From Oscillospiraceae bacterium (lineage in GTDB: Bacteria > Bacillota > Clostridia > Oscillospirales > Ruminococcaceae), in the NCBI GenBank assembly GCA_025757985.1, contig CP107210.1, positions 2,356,001 to 2,420,000 on the forward strand: DNA of 64,000 nt, read 5' to 3'. Position 1 is the stretch's first letter, and each line of letters begins with the position of its first letter. Below the pieces are notes generated by a model. The model was given only the letters and a program-made list of their open reading frames with translations. It searched no databases and was not told the DNA's origin. Shown one piece after another: positions 15,181 to 23,851 of this stretch. Both the position numbers and the translations under genes were made by a program.

Positions 15181-16086
15181 TCACACCCTTGTCACCAAGG
15201 TCTGACAGGTGCCGTGTACGGCATAGCTGCCGCTGCCTGCGGGCAAGAAGAAGCTGTCACCCTTCTTGACGGTCACGGTCTCACCGCCACAGGTCAGCTC
15301 ACCCTCGCCGTCTGTGACGAGCAGCGAAACAAAGCTCTTTTCGTCCGCGGTTCCCTCAAACGCGCCGTCCTTGGCATCCACGGTGAAATACTCACACTGC
15401 GCCAGATGGCTGCCAAAGTCATGCTTGACAGGCGGGGTGCGCAGGGTTACATCCAGCGCCTTCTCCACGTGCAGGGCGCGGGGCTTGCCGTCCGCCCCCA
15501 CACGTCCGTAGTCATAAACGCGGTAGGTCACGTTTGAGTTCTGCTGCACCTCGGCAATGACAATGCCCTTGCAGATGGCGTGCAGCGTGCCGGACGGAAT
15601 AAAGAAGCAGTCGCCCTTGTGTACCGGCACGGCGTTCAACACCTCGGTTAGGGTGTTGTTCTTGATGCGCTCCTCAAACTCCACCTTGGAGATTTCATGG
15701 TCAAAGCCATAGTACAGGAAGGCACCCGGCTCACAGTCCAGCACATACCACATTTCGGTCTTGCCGTACTGATGCTCGTTTTTCAGCGCGTACTCGTTGG
15801 AGGGGTGTACCTGAATGGACAGATTGTTCTTGGCGTCAATGAACTTTGTCAGAATTGGGAACTGCTCAAACTTGTCGCAGTCGGTGCCAAGGCAACCGGG
15901 GTGGGCGGTCACATAGTCTGCCAGCGTTGTGCCGTCCGCCAGATAGCTCGGACCGTCCGGGTGGCAGGAAAGCACCCACGCCTCCGCCAGCGGGTTCAGA
16001 TTACTCTTGATGCCAAAGTCACTGCGCAGGCGGCTGCCGCCCCACAGATAATCCTTACAGCTGGGCGTTAATTTGAGAATATTCAT
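15181..16086 (-). CDS. manA: Mannose-6-phosphate isomerase, class I
   Basis: The enzyme interconverts mannose 6-phosphate and fructose 6-phosphate. The 301-residue protein has the zinc-binding set: 'LSIQVHPSNEYAL' (Q and H, about 91-98), glutamate in 'YGKTEMWYVL', and histidine in 'IPSGTLHAIC', inside a double-stranded beta helix. AAGGAG precedes ATG 16084-16086. Together with the ROK kinase it would bring hexoses from the glycan cluster into glycolysis. The spacing to the upstream ROK gene (about 420 bases with a transporter remnant) suggests the operon once contained another gene here. Confidence 0.92.
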   Translation of the reverse strand: MNILKLTPSCKDYLWGGSRLRSDFGIKSNLNPLAEAWVLSCHPDGPSYLADGTTLADYVTAHPGCLGTDCDKFEQFPILTKFIDAKNNLSIQVHPSNEYALKNEHQYGKTEMWYVLDCEPGAFLYYGFDHEISKVEFEERIKNNTLTEVLNAVPVHKGDCFFIPSGTLHAICKGIVIAEVQQNSNVTYRVYDYGRVGADGKPRALHVEKALDVTLRTPPVKHDFGSHLAQCEYFTVDAKDGAFEGTADEKSFVSLLVTDGEGELTCGGETVTVKKGDSFFLPAGSGSYAVHGTCQTLVTRV

Positions 16087-16110
16087 ACGAATCTCCTTTA
16101 TCTTAAAATT

Positions 16111-16254
16111 TCAGGCATCTTCTGTTTCCTGTTCTCGCAAAAAACTTTTCCAGTTGTTTTCCAAAAAATAGCACACAATAAGTGCCGGCAGTGTCATCAC
16201 AGCAGAGTAGTTATATCTTCCAACATAGGCTGTTGCATATGCTGCCCAGGTCAT
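16111..16254 (-). pseudogene. MFS transporter remnant with an internal deletion
   Basis: A 47-codon frame on - starts 'MTWAAYATAYVGRYNYSAVM', which resembles the first membrane helix of organophosphate/hexose-phosphate MFS carriers. It continues directly into 'LPALIVCYFLENNWKSFLRE', like the last helix and tail of such carriers. The roughly 380 residues between are gone, as in an in-frame internal deletion. It lies between the ROK kinase and manA. The ATG has only a distant ribosome site. Identification rests on short matches by eye. Confidence 0.5.
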
Positions 16255-16273
16255 GTGTTGTACATGACCTGCC
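16251..16273. repeat. Inverted repeat at the start of the MFS remnant
   Basis: AGGTCATGT and ACATGACCT are perfect complements around GTTGT and overlap the remnant's ATG. The role is unknown; it could occlude translation or mark a rearrangement point. Confidence 0.35.
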
Positions 16274-16503
16274 TTTCTCCTACTAAATGTTCGTTTTTCC
16301 CTTTTATTTGGCTACAGCTCAGTCGGTATTTTTCTCCTTATTGAGTTTTCTTCACAACCTGATTTGTATAAAAGAAGCCAATAATAAGCATTAGTAAGTA
16401 TATTTATAGCACTATTCAGCCCTCAAATATTACCTTGAAAACTGATACGCTTAAGTTTCAACAAAGGCATAATTTGCCCCCTATCCAGCTTAAAAATAAA
16501 ATG
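16274..16503. other. AT-rich gap between the ROK gene and the MFS remnant
   Basis: About 230 bases, much more AT-rich than the neighbours, without a frame or motif that I can support. It may be residue of the deleted transporter region or leader sequence. Confidence 0.4.
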
Positions 16504-17442
16504 TTACTTTCTTGCAAGCAGGGCTGCACCGATTACACCGGCACGATATCCCAGAGTGCAAGCGACTAGTTTCGTCTTTTTGTGCGTAAAGGCATTGCCA
16601 AATATCATCGGCTCCACTTGTGTACGCAGTGGTGCCAAAAGATTTTCCCCCTGGTTGGCGATGCCGCCTGACAGCCCCACCACCTGTGGAAAGAAAATAT
16701 TGATCAGATTTGCAGTGCCAATTGCCAACCAGTGGGTATATTCTTCCACGACAGCGGTTGCCACTGCATCGCCCATTGCCTGCCCATCAAAAGCCGTGCG
16801 CCCGGTCACGGCCATCGGTCCCGCAATCTTCCACAAAGCGCTTTCCGGGTGAAGATGCATCGCTTGTTGTGTCATACGAATCAGTGCCGTTGCGCTGGCG
16901 TATGCTTCCAGACACCCGCGCCGCCCGCAGGAGCACAAGGGAGCGTCTTGTGCATCGTTGACTACCATATGGCCTGGTTCTGAAGCCGCCCCCGTATATC
17001 CAGTCAGCAATTTTCCATTTAGCACCACACCTCCGCCGACACCCGTGCCAAGCGTAAGGATCACGGCGCTGTCGGCGTTTTTTGCACATCCAGCCAGAGC
17101 TTCCCCCAAGGCTGCCGCATTGGCATCGTTCGCCAAACGGACAGGCACCTGCAGGCGCTGTTCCAGGTACGGTCCCATTGCAAAATCGAACCACGCCAAA
17201 TTGTTTGAATATAAAACCATCCCGCAGCTATCATCGACTGTTCCGGGGCATCCAACACCGATTCCCCGCACATCATTGCCAACCATCAATTCACGGCAAA
17301 GTCCAATAATGTCATCGCACACAGACTCTGCCGGACGTGGCAAATTGGTTGGTTTGCTGATCTCGCGTAGAATGTAACCTGCTTCGTCCACCAAAGCAGC
17401 TTTTATATTTGTTCCTCCCAAATCCACACCTAAAGTAGCCAT
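16504..17442 (-). CDS. ROK-family sugar kinase (glucokinase-like)
   Basis: The 312-residue protein starts 'LGVDLGGTNIKAALVDEAG' (phosphate 1 motif). It contains 'LGTGVGGGVVLNGKL' and the ROK zinc signature 'CSCGRRGCLEAYASATA', with 'EPGHMVV' supplying the histidine. ROK kinases phosphorylate glucose, mannose, fructose, GlcNAc or ManNAc; the exact sugar is not readable. No helix-turn-helix is fused in front, so it is an enzyme rather than a NagC-type repressor. A clear GGGAGG site supports the start. It lies between the carbohydrate-binding gene and manA, fitting hexose phosphorylation after hydrolysis of imported glycans. Confidence 0.88.
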   Translation of the reverse strand: MATLGVDLGGTNIKAALVDEAGYILREISKPTNLPRPAESVCDDIIGLCRELMVGNDVRGIGVGCPGTVDDSCGMVLYSNNLAWFDFAMGPYLEQRLQVPVRLANDANAAALGEALAGCAKNADSAVILTLGTGVGGGVVLNGKLLTGYTGAASEPGHMVVNDAQDAPLCSCGRRGCLEAYASATALIRMTQQAMHLHPESALWKIAGPMAVTGRTAFDGQAMGDAVATAVVEEYTHWLAIGTANLINIFFPQVVGLSGGIANQGENLLAPLRTQVEPMIFGNAFTHKKTKLVACTLGYRAGVIGAALLARK

Positions 17443-17498
17443 TTGTCCCTCCCGAAGACGCTTTTGCCTTGTGATTCAGTTATTTGGCCATTTACTTG

Positions 17499-17547
17499 AA
17501 ACAGCCGGTGCCCGCCACGTTACAGTAATGTGGTGAGTGCCGGCTGT
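17499..17547 (-). terminator. Long hairpin between the sugar-binding-type gene and the ROK gene
   Basis: AACAGCCGGTGCC pairs with GGCACTCACC...-type sequence ending GCCGGCTGTT, with extra CCAC/GTGG pairing inside. The stem exceeds 15 bp but the trailing T-run on - is weak (TTTC). It could attenuate expression of the ROK and manA genes or protect mRNA ends rather than fully terminate. Confidence 0.5.
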
Positions 17548-17658
17548 TATGTTTCTGTTACTCTATAATTTGTATACCGAACGCATTACGTTTGCCGGTT
17601 CGTATTGGTCCATGCCTGTTATAGCAGGAAAAACATACGTTTGCTTTTGCGTGATTCC

Positions 17659-18459
17659 TTATCTGTCACCTTCCGTTCCCCAAGCCTCGATTTGAGTAAG
17701 TGCCGGAAATGGGCTGTCATCGTTTGCCTTGATCAGCTGTTCCAGACGCAGCCACTCCACACAGCGAGGCTTGATGGGGAAACGCTGTGGCTGACAGCTT
17801 TTTCCCAAGCTCAAAACTTCTGTGCTGTCATCACTGAACGTGACGGTTGCAGATGTCCACCAACTGTCATGCGGAAAATCAGCACGCAGTGTCAGCCGCA
17901 GTTCGTCCAGTAGGACCGGTCGCCCGAATTCCAGCAGCATCGTAGCGTTTGGATTGCGGTTGATTCCCCAGCTCTGATAGGGCCACATCCCGTGGGATGT
18001 ATTTTCGTAAAAGCCGTCGATTGCGTTGCACGCGGCAAATACCAGTTCCCCGCGCGTCTCCACATTCGCGCTCGCGTGCGGATAAAGCCCTTCGCTTTCA
18101 TGGCTATCGTATGGATTCAAGGCCAAGTTCCGGCGGCAGGCAATCTCCTGCTGGCTGGCCAGCCGTGCATGGATCAGATGCCGACTGCCTGTAAAGCTGC
18201 GCGGGGAATGGTTGATACGGGCATTCTCTGATGGGATCGGATAGGTCATCCACTGACCAGGAATGTAGACCAGTGCAGGTGCCTTTGTATCCTCCAGCTG
18301 GATGACACAGTACGTTCCCTGGCGCTCCGTCTCCAAAACAATCGCATCTCCCGCCTGATAGAGTGCATCATACACCATTGAGACGAATCCCTCGCCGCTG
18401 CTCTGTGCTTTGCATCCCGTTGTCTTTCCCATCACTTTGAGGGTCAATGTGTCCGGCAT
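17659..18459 (-). CDS. Protein with C-terminal discoidin-like carbohydrate-binding domain
   Basis: The 266-residue protein has no signal peptide. The first 90 residues form a beta-rich module ('GDAIVLETERQGTYCVIQLE', 'IPGQWMTYPIP'). From about 115 a pattern typical of F5/8 type C or related sugar-binding folds appears ('AACNAIDGFYENTSHGMWPY', 'LLDELRLTLRADFPHDSWW', 'LIKANDDSPFPALTQIEAWG'). A helper in glycan recognition inside the cytoplasm or an uncharacterised glycosidase subunit is possible. It starts one base after the beta-galactosidase stop behind AAAGGAGG, so the two are surely cotranscribed. No catalytic motif is recognised. Confidence 0.6.
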   Translation of the reverse strand: MPDTLTLKVMGKTTGCKAQSSGEGFVSMVYDALYQAGDAIVLETERQGTYCVIQLEDTKAPALVYIPGQWMTYPIPSENARINHSPRSFTGSRHLIHARLASQQEIACRRNLALNPYDSHESEGLYPHASANVETRGELVFAACNAIDGFYENTSHGMWPYQSWGINRNPNATMLLEFGRPVLLDELRLTLRADFPHDSWWTSATVTFSDDSTEVLSLGKSCQPQRFPIKPRCVEWLRLEQLIKANDDSPFPALTQIEAWGTEGDR

Positions 18460-18460
18460 A

Positions 18461-21400
18461 TCAATCTGCCTCCTTTGCGTCAGTGCTGCTAACAGGGGAT
18501 AGGTGCAGCGTAAAGCGCAATGGCTGCCCCGGCACGGGATGAATCAAGTATTCATCGTGCGTGTATGCCCCCCACGTGTTATCCCCTCCAACGCCGATTT
18601 GCCGCAGCGCTGCCCGCACGACCGTTTTTCCGCCTTCACACGGCAGCATATACCTGTGGTCGGCATTTTCCAGTTCGTGCGGTGTGTAAGGCAGTACGGA
18701 GAAATCCATCGGTGTGTCCGCTTCAAACTTCAACCCGAAGCCATCCGCCCGCGTGATCTGTGCCCAACGGACGCCGGTGTGGTTGCCGCATTCCTGCGGG
18801 CGCAGGTATCGCGCCATATTATCTTCCACACTGTTCTGCCAGATGCCAAGCTTCGCCCCTGAACAGCGGTCACAGTAGGTTTCTTCGGGGCCAAGGCCGT
18901 ACCACTGGCAGTGATGAAACACAGGATTCATCTCAAACAGGAAGCCAAATTCTGGCATGGCCGGAAGTTCGGCAACCGCCGTATACGAAAGCTGCATTGT
19001 CACGCGACCGTCCTGCTCAACAATATAAGTGATTGTGCAGGGAGCTGCTGGCTGAGTCGCCAAGTCATAGAAGAAGGTCAGCTGCACCCGGCCATCTCTC
19101 TGCTCTACCTTTGGAGTCTCGCTGAAAGTTGAGTACATACTCGCCAGCTTCCAAACGCCGTATCTTCGGCCCATTTTGTTGCCGCGGTCATTGTCCGTCG
19201 GCGCACGCCAGAAATTCGGGCGCGGCACTGCCGCCAACAGCTCCTCTCCGTTGCAGCGGTAGGAGAGCAGCCCGCCATGCAATTTGGAAAACAGCAGCGA
19301 GAAGCCCGCACCGGAAACTCCAATGTTCAAGTTGCCAGCCTCGACATGGAGCGTGTTCTCCGGTTTTGTTTGCCGTTTCGGCGCACCGTCACGCCATACT
19401 TTTTGCCCGAAAGCGACCTCGTATTCGGGCTCCGCCCAGGCGGTCGCCTCTCGTAATCGCAGCGACAGTTCCAGACAATACTCTGCGCCATCGCCGGTTG
19501 GCTGATATCCCAACGCATCAAGCGGAAGCGGGTAACTGCCGTCAGAGAGCGGTGGCACCGAGATGTCTGCCATCTCGATCTCACGCAAAGGCTTGCCATC
19601 CCGCATCAGGCGTGCAACACAGCGATAAGCATCCGTGCTGGTAAACAGGTTCCGGTTGTGCAGCTTCACGCTCTTGTCACTGAACTCGAACACCTCCGGC
19701 GAATAGCAAGCTTTGACTTCCTGCGCCTTGGGGGAAAGGGTGTGGTCTGCGTATAGAATACCATTACCGCTCATCGCGCCGTCATGCGGGCGCTCCCCGA
19801 AATCACCGCCGTAGCCCAGGCACGGCGCGCCCCAAGGATCTTTTGTCTCCAGCGCCTGATCGGCAAAATCCCAGATAAACCCGCCCTGATATTGTGGCAG
19901 TTCGTCGGCCAATGACGTGTATTCAGCCAGATTACCGCCGGAGTTTCCCATCATGTGCTCATACTCGCAATGCAGGTAAGGGCGGTCCTTATGGGTAGCC
20001 AACAACCTTCGCACCTCATCAACCGGCTGATACATAGTTCCCGCGATGTCGCTGATGCGCCAGTAAACAGGGTCCTGATTGGCGTTTTCGTAGTGGACCA
20101 GGCGTGTCGGATCGGCTCTTCGGAAATAATCTGCCATTGCAGCCAGATTTTCGCCGCCACCGCACTCGTTGCCACACGACCAGAACAGTACGCAGGGGTG
20201 ATTGCGGTCGCGTTCCAGCATCGCCTTTGCCCTTGCCATAACGGCATTGCGCCAAAGAGTATTGCTTCCCGGCGCAAGGTTGCTGCCGTCTGTCTTTTGG
20301 CGCATCATCCGATCAAGCTCGGCATGGCCTTCCAAGTTTGCTTCGTCCATCACATACAAGCCGTACCGGTCACAGAGTGCATAAAACATGCTCTGGTTGG
20401 GATAATGGCAGGTACGCACAGCATTGACATTGAGGCGTTTTAGCAGCTGGATATCCTTTTCGATTAAATCAGGAGAAATTGCCCTCCCACACTCGGAATA
20501 GAACTCATGGCGGTTGATGCCACGGATTATAAGCCGCTTGCCGTTGAGCAAAATTAAACCGTTTTTGATTTCGATCCTGCGAAATCCAAAGGGCAGCACT
20601 GCGTATTGCTGAACCTGCCCGTTTTCATCCGCTACCTTGACAACGGCTTCGTATAAATTTGGCTGTTCAGCGCTCCACAACGCGGGGACATTCACCTGCA
20701 GAGCCAATGCAAGGGTATCCAGGCGGCCCGGCAGGGCAACACAGTCCTGCTTGAATACCTCCTCGTTGCGACGAAGCTGTACAGTGACTGTTCCACTGCC
20801 GCGTGCTTGCAATGAAAATCCGAGAATTCCGGAATCATAGTTTGGCGAAAGTTCCGGGTTCAGCGTAACGCTTGTTACAGCAGACTGCGGCACTGCCACA
20901 AGGCGGACGCTGCGAAACAGGCCCGAGAACCGGAAAAAATCCTGACATTCCAGATGTGCTGCCGCGGTCCACTGGAACACCAACACGGCAAGCCGGTTTT
21001 CACCCGCCTGTAAAAACGGGGTCAGATCAAACTCGCTGGGCGTAAAGCCATCCGTGCCGTAGCCAACATATCGCCCGTTCAGAAAGACAGCCAGGGCGCT
21101 CTCTGCGCCGTCAAACACGATATGCACTTCCCTATCCTGCATCGCCATCGGCAGGCAAAAAGTCGTTTGATAGCAGCCAACCGGATTGTATTGTTCCGGG
21201 CAACCAGTAGGGCTTACATCCTGTAAACCGTCCCAAGGGTACTGGTAGTTTACATACTGCGGGCGCCCCCACCCCTGCAGTTGGATATGCCCTGGGACCT
21301 GAATCTGCGCCCAGCTGGCCGTATCGCCAGACCAAAACTCAGCGGGGATTTCCTCCGGCCGTTCCGCATTGGCAAATTGCCAGCAGCCATCCAGGGAAAG

Positions 21401-21538
21401 GATCAGACTGCTGCTGCCGGTGTTGTACTCGTTTTCATCGTGGTACCAAATGGTATCCGGGTACGGCTCAAGACGGTTTTGCGCCGTAATGCTCGGGTCT
21501 CGAATAATAGCGATGTCAAAGTCTTTGATCCGCTCCAT
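18461..21538 (-). CDS. lacZ: Beta-galactosidase, glycoside hydrolase family 2
   Basis: The 1025-residue length equals E. coli LacZ. An N-terminal sugar-binding jelly roll (about 40-220) is followed by an Ig-like sandwich, a TIM barrel (about 330-620) and the Bgal small-chain domain (about 740-1010). The acid/base is E458 in 'LFWSCGNECGGG' and the nucleophile E525 in 'YLHCEYEHMMGNS'. It removes terminal beta-linked galactose from imported oligosaccharides; no signal peptide is present, so it acts in the cytoplasm. It overlaps the GH95 gene by 23 bases, showing tight coupling. AGGAG lies upstream of ATG 21536-21538. Confidence 0.93.
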   Translation of the reverse strand: MERIKDFDIAIIRDPSITAQNRLEPYPDTIWYHDENEYNTGSSSLILSLDGCWQFANAERPEEIPAEFWSGDTASWAQIQVPGHIQLQGWGRPQYVNYQYPWDGLQDVSPTGCPEQYNPVGCYQTTFCLPMAMQDREVHIVFDGAESALAVFLNGRYVGYGTDGFTPSEFDLTPFLQAGENRLAVLVFQWTAAAHLECQDFFRFSGLFRSVRLVAVPQSAVTSVTLNPELSPNYDSGILGFSLQARGSGTVTVQLRRNEEVFKQDCVALPGRLDTLALALQVNVPALWSAEQPNLYEAVVKVADENGQVQQYAVLPFGFRRIEIKNGLILLNGKRLIIRGINRHEFYSECGRAISPDLIEKDIQLLKRLNVNAVRTCHYPNQSMFYALCDRYGLYVMDEANLEGHAELDRMMRQKTDGSNLAPGSNTLWRNAVMARAKAMLERDRNHPCVLFWSCGNECGGGENLAAMADYFRRADPTRLVHYENANQDPVYWRISDIAGTMYQPVDEVRRLLATHKDRPYLHCEYEHMMGNSGGNLAEYTSLADELPQYQGGFIWDFADQALETKDPWGAPCLGYGGDFGERPHDGAMSGNGILYADHTLSPKAQEVKACYSPEVFEFSDKSVKLHNRNLFTSTDAYRCVARLMRDGKPLREIEMADISVPPLSDGSYPLPLDALGYQPTGDGAEYCLELSLRLREATAWAEPEYEVAFGQKVWRDGAPKRQTKPENTLHVEAGNLNIGVSGAGFSLLFSKLHGGLLSYRCNGEELLAAVPRPNFWRAPTDNDRGNKMGRRYGVWKLASMYSTFSETPKVEQRDGRVQLTFFYDLATQPAAPCTITYIVEQDGRVTMQLSYTAVAELPAMPEFGFLFEMNPVFHHCQWYGLGPEETYCDRCSGAKLGIWQNSVEDNMARYLRPQECGNHTGVRWAQITRADGFGLKFEADTPMDFSVLPYTPHELENADHRYMLPCEGGKTVVRAALRQIGVGGDNTWGAYTHDEYLIHPVPGQPLRFTLHLSPVSSTDAKEAD

Positions 21539-23831
21539 CTTGCGTTTTCTCCTCGCCGTTGTTCATTTTCACTAAACGGACTTCATTCAGTGTTCCATCC
21601 AATGCCTGCTGTTCGCCAGCTGCAAGCTTCACTGCCGCAGAAAAAGTGCCGTAATGCACCGTAACGGACAAAGCAGGGCCGGCACACAGCCGGATCTGCT
21701 CTAATTTGCTTTTTTTCCACACCAGAGAAATCGTTGCACCGCCACAAATACAGAGCCCTTCCACCTTGCCCTCTTCCCACGCAGTAGGCAGCGCCGGCAG
21801 CAGATAAAGCTGCCCCGGACCGCTGTCAACCAGCATTTCCTCGATAGCAGCCGTTGCGCCAAGATTGCCATCCAGTTGGAATACCGCACCGTCTTGCCAG
21901 GGATGGTTATCCATAAGATTGTCAAAAGTGGACTGGCTCAACAGTGCGCGCAGGTTTTCGTGTGCTTTACCACCGTCACGCAATCTTGCCCACAGCCCGA
22001 TGATCCAGGCACGGCTCCAGCCTGTATGCCCGCCGCCTGCAGCCAGGCGGCCTTCCAAAGTTTTGCGGGCTGCTGTAAACAGAGCAGGCGTGTTCTGGGT
22101 AATTTCCCGTCCTGGATACAGCCCGTACAGGTGGGAAATGTGGCGGTGGCCGGGTTCAGCTTCCTGATACGGGTGGCGCCATTCAAGTAGCCTTCCATCC
22201 TGCCCGATCTGCGTAGGCCGAAGCCGTCTGTATGCGTCTTCCGCCTGTTCAATCAGCGCGCCTTTACGCGCCAGCACTTTACTGGCCTGCAGAAATCCGG
22301 TAAAAAGTTCACGCAGGATTTGATTATCCATTGTGGGGCCGATGCACATGCAGCCAGTATTGCCGTCTGGCAAAACATATGTATTTTCCGGTGAGACAGA
22401 GGGCGATGTAACGAGGTTTCCCTCCTCATCCTCCTGCAGAAAGTCCAGAAAGAACCGCACGCAATCTTCCAGCTGAACATACCGACGTTGCAGCCATTGT
22501 GTATCCAGCGTATAGGTATAATGCCGCCAAATGTGGGTACATAACCAGGCCGCGCCCATGACCCAGTAACTGGCTGGGATGTACTGATCTTGGGGTGCGG
22601 TATCGGCATACAGGTCAGTATTGTGGTGAGCCACAAAGCCATGGCAGCCATACATTTCCCGCGCTGTGCGTTTGCCGGTTTGTTCGCCGTCCATCCGCTC
22701 CAGCAGATCAAAAAGCGGTTCTTCACACACTGCCAACCCGCTGGGCGCTGCCGCCCAGTAGATCATCTCGATGTTAATGTTGATGGTATACCGGGAGCCC
22801 CAAGGGGGATTCAATTTATCGTTCCACAATCCCTGCAGTGTGGCAGGCAGGCAGCCCGGACGGCTGCTGGACAGCAACAGGTACCGCCCATAGGCGAAGT
22901 AAAGCGTTTCCAATCCGGGGTCTGCCTGCCCCCGCGCATAGCTACGCAGCCGCTCATCTGTGGGCATAGTTTCCTTGGCGACGTCCCGTGCGCCCAGTTC
23001 CAGATGCATACTGTCAAACAGGCTCTTGTATTCTGCCAGATGGTGGGTACGCAGCGTCCTGTACCCTTTCTGTCCAGCTTGATCAATCCTTGCCCGACAG
23101 GCTGCCCGCGGGTCATCACATCGAAAGTTTGTTGCGGCGGCCAGACAGAGAATTGTCTCATTCGCCCCATCTATCTTTAGAAACTCACCGGCAGTGCACA
23201 CCTCTCCATCACATTCGACCACTGATAGCATCGCGCAATAGGATATGCCATCTGCGCCGGTGGCGCCTTCCGTCCAAATCGTATTCCCGTGTTCACTGCC
23301 TACACGGTCAATGTTGGCCGGGCGTGTCATGTGGCAGCGCAGCCGCAGCTGCTGCCCACCGCTGGCTTGCAGCCGAATCACAAGGACTTGATCGGGGGCG
23401 CTGGCAAAGACTGTCCGCGTATAGTCTGTGCCACAGCTGTTGAAGTGGACGGAGAGTTCCCCAGTTTCCAGATTCAAAGAGCGGCGGTAACCGGACGCCT
23501 TCTCAAAGGGTGCCGCATCCGCTTGTTCGATGTACAGGTCGCTCAAAGGCTGGTATGCACGGCTTGAATCCGGCACGCCGGACAGCGTTTCCACCGCCAG
23601 GTCCTGTGCTTCTTGAATCCGGTTTTGCCGCACCAGCTCTTGAATTTTCGGTAGAGCTGCGCGGGCATCCGGGTTCAGTCGGTTCATCGGGCCGCCGCTC
23701 CAGACGCTTTCCTCATTGAGCTGGATGTGTTCAGCCTGTGTGCCGCCAAACAGCATACCGCCCAACGCCCCGTTGCCGCAGGGCAGCGCCTGATCCCAGC
23801 TTTCAGCTGGCTGCCGGTACCATAGTTCCAT
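21516..23831 (-). CDS. Glycoside hydrolase family 95 (alpha-L-fucosidase or alpha-L-galactosidase)
   Basis: The protein opens with the GH95 hallmark 'PAESWDQALPCGNGALGGM' and 'LNEESVWSGGP'. The (alpha/alpha)6 barrel region contains 'WNDKLNPPWGSRYTININIE' (catalytic asparagine region), 'TSPSVSPENTY' (catalytic glutamate) and 'HRHISHLYGLYPG'. GH95 enzymes invert alpha-1,2-fucosyl or alpha-L-galactosyl bonds of host glycans or plant xyloglucan and pectin. I place the start at ATG 23829-23831; a GTG at 23855 overlapping the GH39 stop is also possible. No signal peptide is seen. About 771 residues, normal length. Confidence 0.9.
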   Translation of the reverse strand: MELWYRQPAESWDQALPCGNGALGGMLFGGTQAEHIQLNEESVWSGGPMNRLNPDARAALPKIQELVRQNRIQEAQDLAVETLSGVPDSSRAYQPLSDLYIEQADAAPFEKASGYRRSLNLETGELSVHFNSCGTDYTRTVFASAPDQVLVIRLQASGGQQLRLRCHMTRPANIDRVGSEHGNTIWTEGATGADGISYCAMLSVVECDGEVCTAGEFLKIDGANETILCLAAATNFRCDDPRAACRARIDQAGQKGYRTLRTHHLAEYKSLFDSMHLELGARDVAKETMPTDERLRSYARGQADPGLETLYFAYGRYLLLSSSRPGCLPATLQGLWNDKLNPPWGSRYTININIEMIYWAAAPSGLAVCEEPLFDLLERMDGEQTGKRTAREMYGCHGFVAHHNTDLYADTAPQDQYIPASYWVMGAAWLCTHIWRHYTYTLDTQWLQRRYVQLEDCVRFFLDFLQEDEEGNLVTSPSVSPENTYVLPDGNTGCMCIGPTMDNQILRELFTGFLQASKVLARKGALIEQAEDAYRRLRPTQIGQDGRLLEWRHPYQEAEPGHRHISHLYGLYPGREITQNTPALFTAARKTLEGRLAAGGGHTGWSRAWIIGLWARLRDGGKAHENLRALLSQSTFDNLMDNHPWQDGAVFQLDGNLGATAAIEEMLVDSGPGQLYLLPALPTAWEEGKVEGLCICGGATISLVWKKSKLEQIRLCAGPALSVTVHYGTFSAAVKLAAGEQQALDGTLNEVRLVKMNNGEEKTQDGADQRL

Positions 23832-23851
23832 ACGACTCACCCTATTCTGTG

